Shown piece after piece: positions 1 to 5,100 of a DNA stretch of 5,100 nt. The position numbers were made by a program, and so were the translations under genes. Each line of letters begins with the position of its first letter. Within the stretch, counting starts at the first letter, position 1. Under the pieces are notes generated by a model that ran no database searches, had not been told where the DNA came from, and saw only the letters and a program-made list of their open reading frames with translations. Origin of the DNA: Oscillospiraceae bacterium. Lineage in GTDB: Bacteria; Bacillota; Clostridia; Oscillospirales; Oscillospiraceae. Location of the stretch: positions 1 to 5,100 of the forward strand of contig JAHHSE010000113.1 of assembly GCA_020025395.1 (NCBI GenBank). The letters run 5' to 3'.

Positions 1-686
1 AGCTCCACAATTCTGGTCACAGTCTCATCCAAAAACCAGCGGTCGTGGGAAATGGTGAGAACGGTCCCCTTGAATTTGCGAAGATATTCCTCCAGCCACT
101 CCGTGGCATGCAGGTCCAGATGGTTGGTAGGCTCATCCAAAAGGAGAACATCGGTATCCTCCAAAATCAGACGGGCCAGATTCACCCGTGTCTTCTCCCC
201 TCCGGACAAAGCGGAAAACAGCTGGTTTCGCATGGTTTGGGGAATCCCAAGACCATTGGTGACCTTACTGAGCCGGGTGGAGGTGTCGTACCCCCCTCCC
301 GCCTCAAAAGCGGCGGACAGAATCCCATAGCGCTTGAGGGCACGCCCCTCCCCGGACGCCATCTGTCCCTCCAGCTCCTTCATCTCTGTCTCTATGGCCC
401 GAATCCGCTCAAAGGCAGTGCAAAGCACATCTTCCACGGTGTACTCCGCAGGGTAATCGGGGATCTGAGAGATGAGACCCACTTGCTTGCCATGGGCCAC
501 TGCCACCTCTCCGGCATCCGGTTCCAGTTCTCCGGTGAGCATTTTAAAAAGCGTGGTCTTGCCTGCGCCGTTCTTTCCCAGCAGACCGACCCGCTCCCCG
601 GAGTCTACCTGAAAGGTAACCCCGTCCAATATTTTCTTTCCGACCTCAAACTCTTTTTCAATGCCGGAAACGGAAATCTCAATCAT
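1..686 (-). CDS. ABC-F family ATP-binding protein, N-terminal part (C-terminus beyond window edge)
   Basis: Seen: 228 complete codons from ATG at 686 running off the left edge without a stop. The translation begins MIEISVSGIEKEF and holds one whole ABC ATPase domain: Walker A GKNGAGKT (residues 37-44), signature LSGGEKTRV (160-168), Walker B with LLLDEPTNHLD (181-191) and the switch histidine in SHDRWFLD (213-220). No transmembrane segment is visible. The DEPTNHLD form is typical of ABC-F proteins, soluble tandem-ATPase factors that bind the ribosomal E site in translation control or antibiotic protection. A second ATPase domain is expected beyond the edge. About 115 residues separate Walker A from the signature, leaving little room for a long EttA-like arm. 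The start is supported by AGGAG about 8 nt upstream. It is divergent from mtnA. Whether it is a housekeeping or a resistance ABC-F cannot be told from this half; Uup/YdiF-like is one possibility. Confidence 0.9.
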   Translation of the reverse strand, partial: MIEISVSGIEKEFEVGKKILDGVTFQVDSGERVGLLGKNGAGKTTLFKMLTGELEPDAGEVAVAHGKQVGLISQIPDYPAEYTVEDVLCTAFERIRAIETEMKELEGQMASGEGRALKRYGILSAAFEAGGGYDTSTRLSKVTNGLGIPQTMRNQLFSALSGGEKTRVNLARLILEDTDVLLLDEPTNHLDLHATEWLEEYLRKFKGTVLTISHDRWFLDETVTRIVE

Positions 687-690
687 ATTC

Positions 691-719
691 TTGTCTCCTG
701 TTTCTCTCTGTGCTATGAT
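691..719 (+). promoter_or_regulatory. Predicted sigma-A promoter of mtnA
   Basis: TTGTCT at 691-696 and TATGAT at 714-719 are separated by exactly 17 bp. A TGC directly before the -10 gives an extended -10 element. Transcription would start near 726, leaving a leader of about 20 nt that is just long enough for the ribosome binding site, with no room for an S-box (SAM) riboswitch. The -35 box lies on the complement of the ABC-F gene's ribosome binding site. Predicted by eye, not tested. Confidence 0.65.
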
Positions 720-732
720 AAGAAAAAATCAG

Positions 733-738
733 AGGAGG
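733..738 (+). promoter_or_regulatory. mtnA ribosome binding site
   Basis: A perfect AGGAGG lies 7 nt before the ATG at 746, separated from it by a run of T. It fixes the mtnA start and suits the family's usual N-terminus (IxWRGDTLLLLDQ). Confidence 0.85.
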
Positions 739-745
739 TTTTTTT

Positions 746-1771
746 ATGGAAGCGATCCAATGGCGGGGAGACACTCTGCTCCTCCTTGATCAGACCAAAC
801 TGCCTGTTACGGAGGAATGGCTCCCCTATACCGATGCTTATCAGGTGGCTTCCGCCATCCGGACCATGGTGGTCCGCGGTGCCCCCGCCATTGGGGTCAG
901 CGCTGCCTATGCCTACGTTCTGGCCGCCCGTTCCTTTTCCGCCCTGGATTCTGCCTCCTTCTCCGCCCAAATGACCCAGACCAAGGCAGTCCTTGCCGCC
1001 AGCCGGCCTACCGCCGTCAACCTTTTCTGGGCGCTGGACCGTATGGAGCGCTGCCTCATGGCCCACGGAAACTCCCCTCAGGCTTTGTCCGCCTTAGAGC
1101 GGGAGGCCATAGCCATTCACCGGGAGGACATGGAGATGAATCGCCGGATCGGCTCCTTCGGCGCCTCCGTAGTCCCGGAGGGAGCCAGCATTCTGACCCA
1201 CTGCAACGCCGGAGCCCTGGCCACCGGAGGGTACGGCACCGCCCTGGGGGTCATCCGAGCCGCCCACGCCCAAGGAAAGGTCTCCATGGTCTACGCAGAT
1301 GAGACCCGTCCCCTTTTGCAGGGCGCTCGTTTGACAGCCTATGAGCTGGGGAAGGATCAGATCCCCACCACTCTGATCGCTGACAATATGGCTGCCAGCC
1401 TTATGCGGGCGGGACGGATTCAGATGGTTGTCCTGGGCTGTGACCGCATGGCGGCCAACGGGGATTTTGCCAACAAAATCGGCACCTATTCTGTGGCGGT
1501 CAACGCCCACTTCCACGGGGTCCCCTTCTATACCGCCCTTCCCTCTTCCACCATAGATCTGGCCCTTTCCGACGGAGGTAAAATCCCCATTGAGGAAAGG
1601 GCCAGAGAGGAGATGACCCATCTCTCCGATGTACAGACAGCCCCTCTGGATGTCCAGGTATTCAACCCTGCCTTTGATGTGACCCCACACCAGCTCCTCA
1701 CAGGAATCATCACAGAGAAAGGGGTTATTTATCCCCCCTTTCAGGAAAACCTGAAAAAGCACTTTGGCTGA
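746..1771 (+). CDS. mtnA: S-methyl-5-thioribose-1-phosphate isomerase
   Basis: Role: an aldose-ketose isomerase converting 5-methylthioribose-1-phosphate to methylthioribulose-1-phosphate, a cytosolic step of methionine salvage; it is related to eIF2B subunits. Seen: 341 aa, normal family length. The N-terminus is WRGDTLLLLDQTKLP (6-20), followed by RGAPAIGVSAAYA (44-56), RPTAVNLFWALDRM (87-100) and THCNAGALATGGYGT (151-165) with the probable catalytic Cys153. Next come DNMAASLM (213-220), GCDRMAANGD (231-240) with catalytic Asp233, and the C-terminal IPIEER motif (280-285). Cys153 and Asp233 are 80 residues apart, the same spacing as recalled for Bacillus subtilis MtnA (Cys160/Asp240). The gene has its own promoter and stands alone: no mtnK, mtnB or mtnD is visible. 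It may therefore serve 5-deoxyribose-phosphate disposal as well as, or instead of, full salvage. Ribose-1,5-bisphosphate isomerase is less likely, because the N-terminal domain and motifs are those of MtnA. Confidence 0.95.
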   Translation: MEAIQWRGDTLLLLDQTKLPVTEEWLPYTDAYQVASAIRTMVVRGAPAIGVSAAYAYVLAARSFSALDSASFSAQMTQTKAVLAASRPTAVNLFWALDRMERCLMAHGNSPQALSALEREAIAIHREDMEMNRRIGSFGASVVPEGASILTHCNAGALATGGYGTALGVIRAAHAQGKVSMVYADETRPLLQGARLTAYELGKDQIPTTLIADNMAASLMRAGRIQMVVLGCDRMAANGDFANKIGTYSVAVNAHFHGVPFYTALPSSTIDLALSDGGKIPIEERAREEMTHLSDVQTAPLDVQVFNPAFDVTPHQLLTGIITEKGVIYPPFQENLKKHFG

Positions 1772-1772
1772 G

Positions 1773-1805
1773 GACGCCGGCCTCCCAAACGGGGAGGCCG
1801 GTGTC
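1773..1805. terminator. Bidirectional hairpin between convergent mtnA and murF
   Basis: A 14-bp stem (1773-1786 with 1792-1805, one G-U wobble) closes a 5-nt loop, AAACG. It starts one base after the mtnA stop codon and ends at the base before the murF stop codon, filling the whole 34-bp gap. On the plus strand it is followed by a moderately T-rich stretch (TCATTTCTCCCTT). On the minus strand the tail is poor in T. It probably terminates mtnA and may act as a 3'-end barrier for murF. The weak U-tract on both sides lowers certainty about intrinsic termination. Confidence 0.7.
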
Positions 1806-3194
1806 TCATTTCTCCCTTGTGATGCTCTGCAAAAAAGCGGTCAGTTCTTCAAATTCCATCCCACGGGAGGCTTTGACCAGGATGGTGCTGTCCGGCTGGA
1901 CCACCTGCTCCAGCACCGTGCAGGCCTCCTTCTTGGTGGGCCTCCAGTAGACCTCCGGGACTCCCGCCTGCTCAGCGGCCTTTGCCATATGCTCCGCATT
2001 CTCCCCAACGGCCACCAGACAGTCAATTCCGGCCTTCCCCAAATAATCACCTACTCCCGCATGGAGGGTGGGAGCCAGAGGGCCAAGCTCAAACATATCT
2101 CCCAGGACCGCCAGCTTATGGCTGCCCTTGCTCTTGGACAAAACCTCCACCGCCGCCCGCATGGACTGAGGATTGGCGTTATAGGCATCATTTAAAATGG
2201 TGATGTTGTCTCCCCGGCTGAGGATATTCATCCTCATTTTGGTCGGGGCAAAGCGGAGGACCCCATGGGCGATTTCCTCATTTGTCAGCCCAAAATGGGC
2301 CCCAATGGCCGCCGCTGTCAGCATGGGATAGATCATATGGAATCCCAGTGCGGGGATGTCCACTGCAAAGGTCCCCGTGGGAGTGGTCACATCGCAGTGG
2401 ACATAGTGCTCTCCGTCGCTGCTGACCGAGAGGGCCCGGTACTCCAGTCCCTCGTTTCCTCCCACCCAAACTGTCTCAAAGGGCAGGGTGCCCCGCAGGG
2501 TGGCGAGAAGTTCGTCATCCCCGTTGAGAACCACAAACCCTTCTTTTTTCATATGGCCAAATACCTCACATTTAGCCTTCAGAATGTTTTCCCGGCTGCC
2601 CAGATGCTCGATGTGGGAATCTCCAATGTTGGTGATGACCGCCACCTCCGGCCGAACGATATCTGCCAGGTAGTCGATCTCACCAAGGTGATTCATCCCC
2701 ATCTCCACCACACAGATCTCATCCTCTTTGGTCAGGCCCAAGAGGGTGAGGGGGACTCCGAAATTATTGTTCAGATTGCCCTCTGTTTTGTGGACATGAT
2801 ATTTCTCCCCCAGCACAGCGGCGATCATGTCCTTGGTGGTGGTCTTCCCAACCGACCCGGTCACCGCAATAAAGGGGATCCGAAATTTCTGTTTGTAATA
2901 TTGGGCCAGATCTCGCAAGGCCCGATGGGTGGAATCCACCTTAATATAGCATTTTCCAGGCAGGTAGCTCTCCCGGGTCCGCTGGGTAAAGCAGGCGGCC
3001 GCCCCCTCCTCCAACGCCTGATTCAAAAAGGCGTGACCGTCAAACCGCTCCCCCACCAGAGGGATGAAGAGAGAGCCTTCGCTGATAGAGCGGCTGTCTG
3101 TTTCCACCTTGGTGATAATGATGGAGGGATCCCCCTCCCCCAACAGGGTTCCGCCGACCGCTTCCATGATCTCCGCAATCGAAATGGGCTGCAT
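1806..3194 (-). CDS. murF: UDP-N-acetylmuramoyl-tripeptide--D-alanyl-D-alanine ligase
   Basis: Role: the cytoplasmic ATP-dependent ligase that adds D-Ala-D-Ala to UDP-MurNAc-tripeptide, completing the pentapeptide precursor of peptidoglycan. Seen: 462 aa, normal length for MurF, with the three Mur ligase domains. The N-terminal substrate domain has ETDSR (31-35). The central ATPase domain has P-loop TGSVGKTTTKD (112-122), EGNLNNNFGVPLTLL (138-152), EMGMNHLGEI (164-173), TNIGDSHIEHLGS (188-200) and KAKCEVF (206-212). Lys208 there is the likely equivalent of the carbamylated lysine of Mur ligases. The C-terminal domain has NDAYNANPQSM (335-345), VLGDMFELG (363-371) and VKASRGMEFE (440-449). These last three distinguish MurF from MurC, MurD and MurE. 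The start is fixed by AGGAG 8 nt upstream. The gene follows ddl after 12 bp, so its substrate-making enzyme is co-transcribed. No missing key residue was noticed. Confidence 0.97.
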   Translation of the reverse strand: MQPISIAEIMEAVGGTLLGEGDPSIIITKVETDSRSISEGSLFIPLVGERFDGHAFLNQALEEGAAACFTQRTRESYLPGKCYIKVDSTHRALRDLAQYYKQKFRIPFIAVTGSVGKTTTKDMIAAVLGEKYHVHKTEGNLNNNFGVPLTLLGLTKEDEICVVEMGMNHLGEIDYLADIVRPEVAVITNIGDSHIEHLGSRENILKAKCEVFGHMKKEGFVVLNGDDELLATLRGTLPFETVWVGGNEGLEYRALSVSSDGEHYVHCDVTTPTGTFAVDIPALGFHMIYPMLTAAAIGAHFGLTNEEIAHGVLRFAPTKMRMNILSRGDNITILNDAYNANPQSMRAAVEVLSKSKGSHKLAVLGDMFELGPLAPTLHAGVGDYLGKAGIDCLVAVGENAEHMAKAAEQAGVPEVYWRPTKKEACTVLEQVVQPDSTILVKASRGMEFEELTAFLQSITREK

Positions 3195-3202
3195 ATCCTT
3201 TT

Positions 3203-3207
3203 CTCCT
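3203..3207 (-). promoter_or_regulatory. murF ribosome binding site touching the ddl stop codon
   Basis: AGGAG reads on the minus strand from 3207 to 3203. Its first A is also the last base of the ddl TGA stop, giving TGAGGAG. The murF ATG follows 8 nt later. A ribosome ending ddl would cover the murF start region, so translational coupling is likely (inference). Confidence 0.75.
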
Positions 3208-4262
3208 CACTTCCCGTTGACTCGTGCCTCCAAGGAGACATCCAAAATCATCTGACAAAGGTCTGAGTAACACACCCCAGCTGCTGCGGCCTCCTGAGGC
3301 AGCAGACTGGTGGGTGTCATACCGGGCAGGGTGTTAATCTCCAAAAACCAGAAGGTTCCCTTCTGATCCAGAATAAAATCAGCCCTGGCATAAGCGGAGA
3401 GTTTTAATCCATGAAAGACTTTTAAGGCCGCCTCCTGAACCATTCTCTCCTGCTCCGCTGTAATGGGGGCGGGGCAGATCTCCTCCGCCGCATCAGGCTG
3501 ATATTTATTTTCATAATCGTAAAAGCCCTCTTTGGGTCTGATCTCAATGGTGGGCAAGGCCCTTCCGGCCAGCACCCCCACCTGAATCTCCCGCCCGGAA
3601 ACATACTGCTCCAGTACACAGCGTCCTCCATAGTGAAGCCCCTCTATCAAGGCGGCCCGAAGGGCTTTCTTGTCCAAGGCGATGGATACGCCGATGGAAG
3701 AACCGCTGTCCACCGGCTTCACCACACAGGGGACCGGGGTCCGACTGGTGATACTGTCCACCTCCTCGGCGGTATATGTGACAGTTTTCCAAGCGGGAGT
3801 GGCAACCCCCCGCCCTGCCATGAGCTGTTTGGTCAGGTCCTTGTCCATGGCAATGGCGGAACCCAGATAGCCGGATCCGGTATATGGAATCCCCAAAAGA
3901 TCAAAGGCGGCCTGTACTCTGCCATCCTCTCCGCACTGACCATGGAGGGCCAGAAAAACCAGATCCGCAGCGGAACAGAGTTCCAGAACTCCCGGCCCAA
4001 ACGCTCCCTTTCCCTTCCATTTCCGGCTTTTCTTTATCTGTTCCAGATCAGGGGCCTTTCGGCTTACCACGCGCCAGCTTTCCGGGATCGGGGCGTCAAA
4101 ACAGCCTTCCAGGACACCCTCATACCCCTCCAGACCAAAGTACATATCCACCAGAGCCGCCGCGTGTCCCCGCTCCCGCAGGGCCTGGCATACCTTGGCC
4201 CCTGTGGAGAGGGAAACATTCCGCTCCGGCGACAGTCCCCCAGCCAAAACAACGATTTTCAT
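3207..4262 (-). CDS. ddl: D-alanine--D-alanine ligase
   Basis: Role: ATP-dependent joining of two D-alanines in the cytoplasm to give the dipeptide used by MurF. Seen: 351 aa, an ATP-grasp enzyme of the longer Ddl type (E. coli DdlB is nearer 306 aa). The extra length includes a basic stretch around 65-90. Motifs in order: GGLSPERNVSL (8-18) with substrate-binding Glu13; HGQCGEDG (107-114); KPVDSGSSIGV (182-192); EQYVSGREI (218-226); omega-loop FYDYENKY (247-254); ARADF (292-296); EINTLPGMTPTSL (308-320). Asp295, Glu308 and Asn310 match the metal ligands of E. coli DdlB in spacing. The FYDYE omega loop is that of D-Ala-D-Ala ligases rather than VanA-type D-Ala-D-Lac ligases. The start is supported by GAGGTG 8 nt upstream. 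It is the first gene of a ddl-murF operon with its own promoter. Confidence 0.96.
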   Translation of the reverse strand: MKIVVLAGGLSPERNVSLSTGAKVCQALRERGHAAALVDMYFGLEGYEGVLEGCFDAPIPESWRVVSRKAPDLEQIKKSRKWKGKGAFGPGVLELCSAADLVFLALHGQCGEDGRVQAAFDLLGIPYTGSGYLGSAIAMDKDLTKQLMAGRGVATPAWKTVTYTAEEVDSITSRTPVPCVVKPVDSGSSIGVSIALDKKALRAALIEGLHYGGRCVLEQYVSGREIQVGVLAGRALPTIEIRPKEGFYDYENKYQPDAAEEICPAPITAEQERMVQEAALKVFHGLKLSAYARADFILDQKGTFWFLEINTLPGMTPTSLLPQEAAAAGVCYSDLCQMILDVSLEARVNGK

Positions 4263-4302
4263 ATTTCATTCACCTCATGGCGATCATATTCCATATTGAG
4301 TT

Positions 4303-4331
4303 AGTATAGCACAATTTCGGCACTTTCACAA
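4303..4331 (-). promoter_or_regulatory. Predicted sigma-A promoter of the ddl-murF operon
   Basis: On the minus strand, TTGTGA (4331-4326) and TATACT (4308-4303) are separated by 17 bp. TGTGC directly before the -10 box provides an extended -10. Transcription would begin near 4296, giving a leader of about 34 nt before the ddl ATG at 4262. It lies downstream of the upp terminator, so ddl-murF is probably an independent unit. No operator or riboswitch fits in the short leader. Confidence 0.7.
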
Positions 4332-4361
4332 GCTGGAATCCCACACCTCTCACGCAAACAC

Positions 4362-4395
4362 AAAAATAGAGGGTCGGACTGTAGGTCCGCCCTCT
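4362..4395 (-). terminator. Rho-independent terminator of upp
   Basis: Read on the minus strand just after the upp stop, AGAGGGCGGAC pairs with GTCCG-A-CCCTCT: 6 and 5 bp arms split by a single bulged base (4374), with a 5-nt loop (4380-4384). ATTTTTG follows, giving a U-tract at 4362-4367. This is a classic intrinsic terminator 7 bp past the upp TAA. The plus-strand flank (TTTGATTTTTATTT) is also T-rich, so it could work in both directions. Confidence 0.85.
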
Positions 4396-4402
4396 TTGAT
4401 TT

Positions 4403-5035
4403 TTATTTGGTGCCGAAGATCCGGTCCCCCGCATCCCCCAAACCGGGTACAATATAACCATGATCATTCAGCTTCTCATCTACCGCAGCCACATAGATAT
4501 CCACTTCCGGATGGTCCTTTTGAACCCGGTCAATCCCCTCCGGCGCCGCAAGGATATTCATAAGCTTCATATTTTTGACCCCATAATTTTTCAAAAACTG
4601 AATGGCCGCCGTGGCAGACCCTCCTGTCGCCAGCATGGGATCCAAAATGATTACCTCCCGCTCTGCAATATCACCTGGCATCTTGCAGTAATATTCCACC
4701 GGCTCCAGGGTGTTGGGGTCCCGATACAGGCCGATATGTCCTACCTTCGCAGAGGGGATTAGAGTGAGAATCCCGTCTACCATGCCCAGACCGGCCCTTA
4801 AAATAGGGACAATCGCAAGCTTTTTCCCCGCCAGACGCCGAAAAGTTCCGGTGGCCACAGGCGTTTTGACCTCTACATCCGCCAAAGGCAGATCCCGGGT
4901 GGCCTCATAACACATCAGGGCGGCCATCTCCCCGACAATCTCCCGAAATTCCTTTACCCCGGTGGCCTCATCCCGCAGAATGGACAGCTTATGCTGCAGC
5001 AGCGGATGATCCATAATATGCACTTTGTTGTTCAT
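4403..5035 (-). CDS. upp: Uracil phosphoribosyltransferase
   Basis: Role: makes UMP from uracil and PRPP, the pyrimidine salvage step, in the cytoplasm. Seen: 210 aa, full length for the family. Motifs: HPLLQHKLSILRD (10-22), the family N-terminal signature; EATRDLPL (44-51); PILRAGLGMVDG (77-88); GHIGLYRD (99-106); the PRPP-binding loop LDPMLATGGSATAAI (131-145); and the uracil-binding C-terminus GYIVPGLGDAGDRIFGT (193-209). The reading frame stays open upstream of the ATG at 5035. That ATG is chosen because AGGAGG lies 7 nt before it and because the family N-terminus begins here. It overlaps the stop of the preceding gene by 4 nt (ATGA), so it is probably distal in an operon entering from the right. 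Its own terminator follows, making it the last gene of that unit. No promoter for it is visible in the window. Confidence 0.97.
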   Translation of the reverse strand: MNNKVHIMDHPLLQHKLSILRDEATGVKEFREIVGEMAALMCYEATRDLPLADVEVKTPVATGTFRRLAGKKLAIVPILRAGLGMVDGILTLIPSAKVGHIGLYRDPNTLEPVEYYCKMPGDIAEREVIILDPMLATGGSATAAIQFLKNYGVKNMKLMNILAAPEGIDRVQKDHPEVDIYVAAVDEKLNDHGYIVPGLGDAGDRIFGTK

Positions 5036-5100
5036 GATCCTTCCTCCTCTTTCATTCGCGCAAGCCGCTCCCGCTCCGCCTGACTGAGGCGGTGATACTG
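5032..5100 (-). CDS. C-terminal tail of an unidentified gene upstream of upp
   Basis: The last 22 codons and a TGA stop are visible. The peptide is hydrophilic and charged (AERERLARMKEEEGS at the end), likely helical. The stop overlaps the upp start as ATGA, and the upp ribosome binding site lies inside this tail, which suggests translational coupling. The tail is too short to identify. In other Firmicutes upp often follows rpiB, glyA or a low-molecular-weight phosphatase gene, but nothing here proves any of these. A second frame, continuous with upp itself, is also open to the edge, so even the frame is only probable. Confidence 0.5.
   Translation of the reverse strand, partial: QYHRLSQAERERLARMKEEEGS

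Noticed and set aside
715..720. Minus-strand -10-like TATCAT as an ABC-F promoter
   Set aside because: No acceptable -35 box lies 16-18 bp upstream (A-run only). It is the near-palindromic complement of the mtnA -10, so it was not annotated.
45..974. Plus-strand open frame of 309 codons
   Set aside because: It lies mostly antisense to the ABC-F gene, whose translation carries all the ATPase motifs, and then runs into mtnA in another frame. It has low-complexity Pro/Gly/Leu-rich content and no ribosome binding site.
1094..1762. Minus-strand open frame of 222 codons opposite mtnA
   Set aside because: It is Gly-rich antisense to a fully conserved mtnA, with no ribosome binding site or known motif.
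2265..3266. Plus-strand open frame of 333 codons
   Set aside because: It is the antisense shadow of murF, arising from C/G-rich third codon positions. There is no recognisable domain, and murF motifs on the other strand are complete.
3633..4304. Plus-strand open frame of 223 codons opposite ddl
   Set aside because: It is antisense to ddl, lacks a convincing start signal, and would end inside the ddl promoter region.
4263..4402. Riboswitch, small RNA or tRNA in the largest intergenic gap
   Set aside because: The 140 bp are explained by the upp terminator, the ddl promoter and a short leader. No conserved RNA fold or tRNA-like arms were seen.
4270..4467. Possible small minus-strand protein of 65 codons between upp and ddl
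   Set aside because: It starts inside upp in another frame and runs through the upp terminator and the ddl promoter. There is no ribosome binding site, so it is not credible.
5076..5092. Short inverted repeat CCGCCT/AGGCGG
   Set aside because: A 6-bp stem with a 5-nt loop inside the upstream coding tail and no T-run on either side; most likely chance in GC-rich coding sequence.

Overview
The window is ordinary chromosomal DNA from a Gram-positive bacterium of the Firmicutes. It most resembles a GC-rich anaerobic Clostridia member (Oscillospiraceae-like gut relatives). This is an inference from strong AGGAGG-type ribosome binding sites, C/G-rich third codon positions, sigma-A-like promoters, and the styles of the Upp, MurF, Ddl and MtnA proteins. 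No species can be fixed from sequence alone. I see no mobile element, CRISPR array, tRNA, rRNA or riboswitch, and no sign of an undescribed system.

Layout from left to right. Positions 1-686 (minus) hold the N-terminal part of an ABC-F type ATPase cut off by the window edge. A 59-bp divergent spacer carries a good promoter for mtnA (746-1771, plus), an S-methyl-5-thioribose-1-phosphate isomerase. mtnA converges on murF, and a strong GC-rich hairpin (1773-1805) fills the gap between their stop codons. murF (1806-3194) and ddl (3207-4262) are both on the minus strand, with ddl first, and are separated by only 12 bp. They form a two-gene peptidoglycan precursor operon with a clear promoter at 4303-4331. 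Upstream of that promoter lies the intrinsic terminator of upp (4403-5035, minus), uracil phosphoribosyltransferase. The upp start codon overlaps by 4 nt the stop of an upstream gene whose last 22 codons reach the right edge.

Functionally, Ddl makes D-Ala-D-Ala and MurF attaches it to the UDP-MurNAc-tripeptide, so the central operon encodes two consecutive steps of cell-wall precursor synthesis. upp recycles uracil to UMP. mtnA handles the methylthioribose-phosphate by-product of S-adenosylmethionine use, or a related 5-deoxypentose phosphate. The ABC-F protein probably acts on the ribosome rather than in transport. Every gene is intact apart from the two cut by the window edges. The window is almost fully coding, and no gap exceeds about 140 bp.
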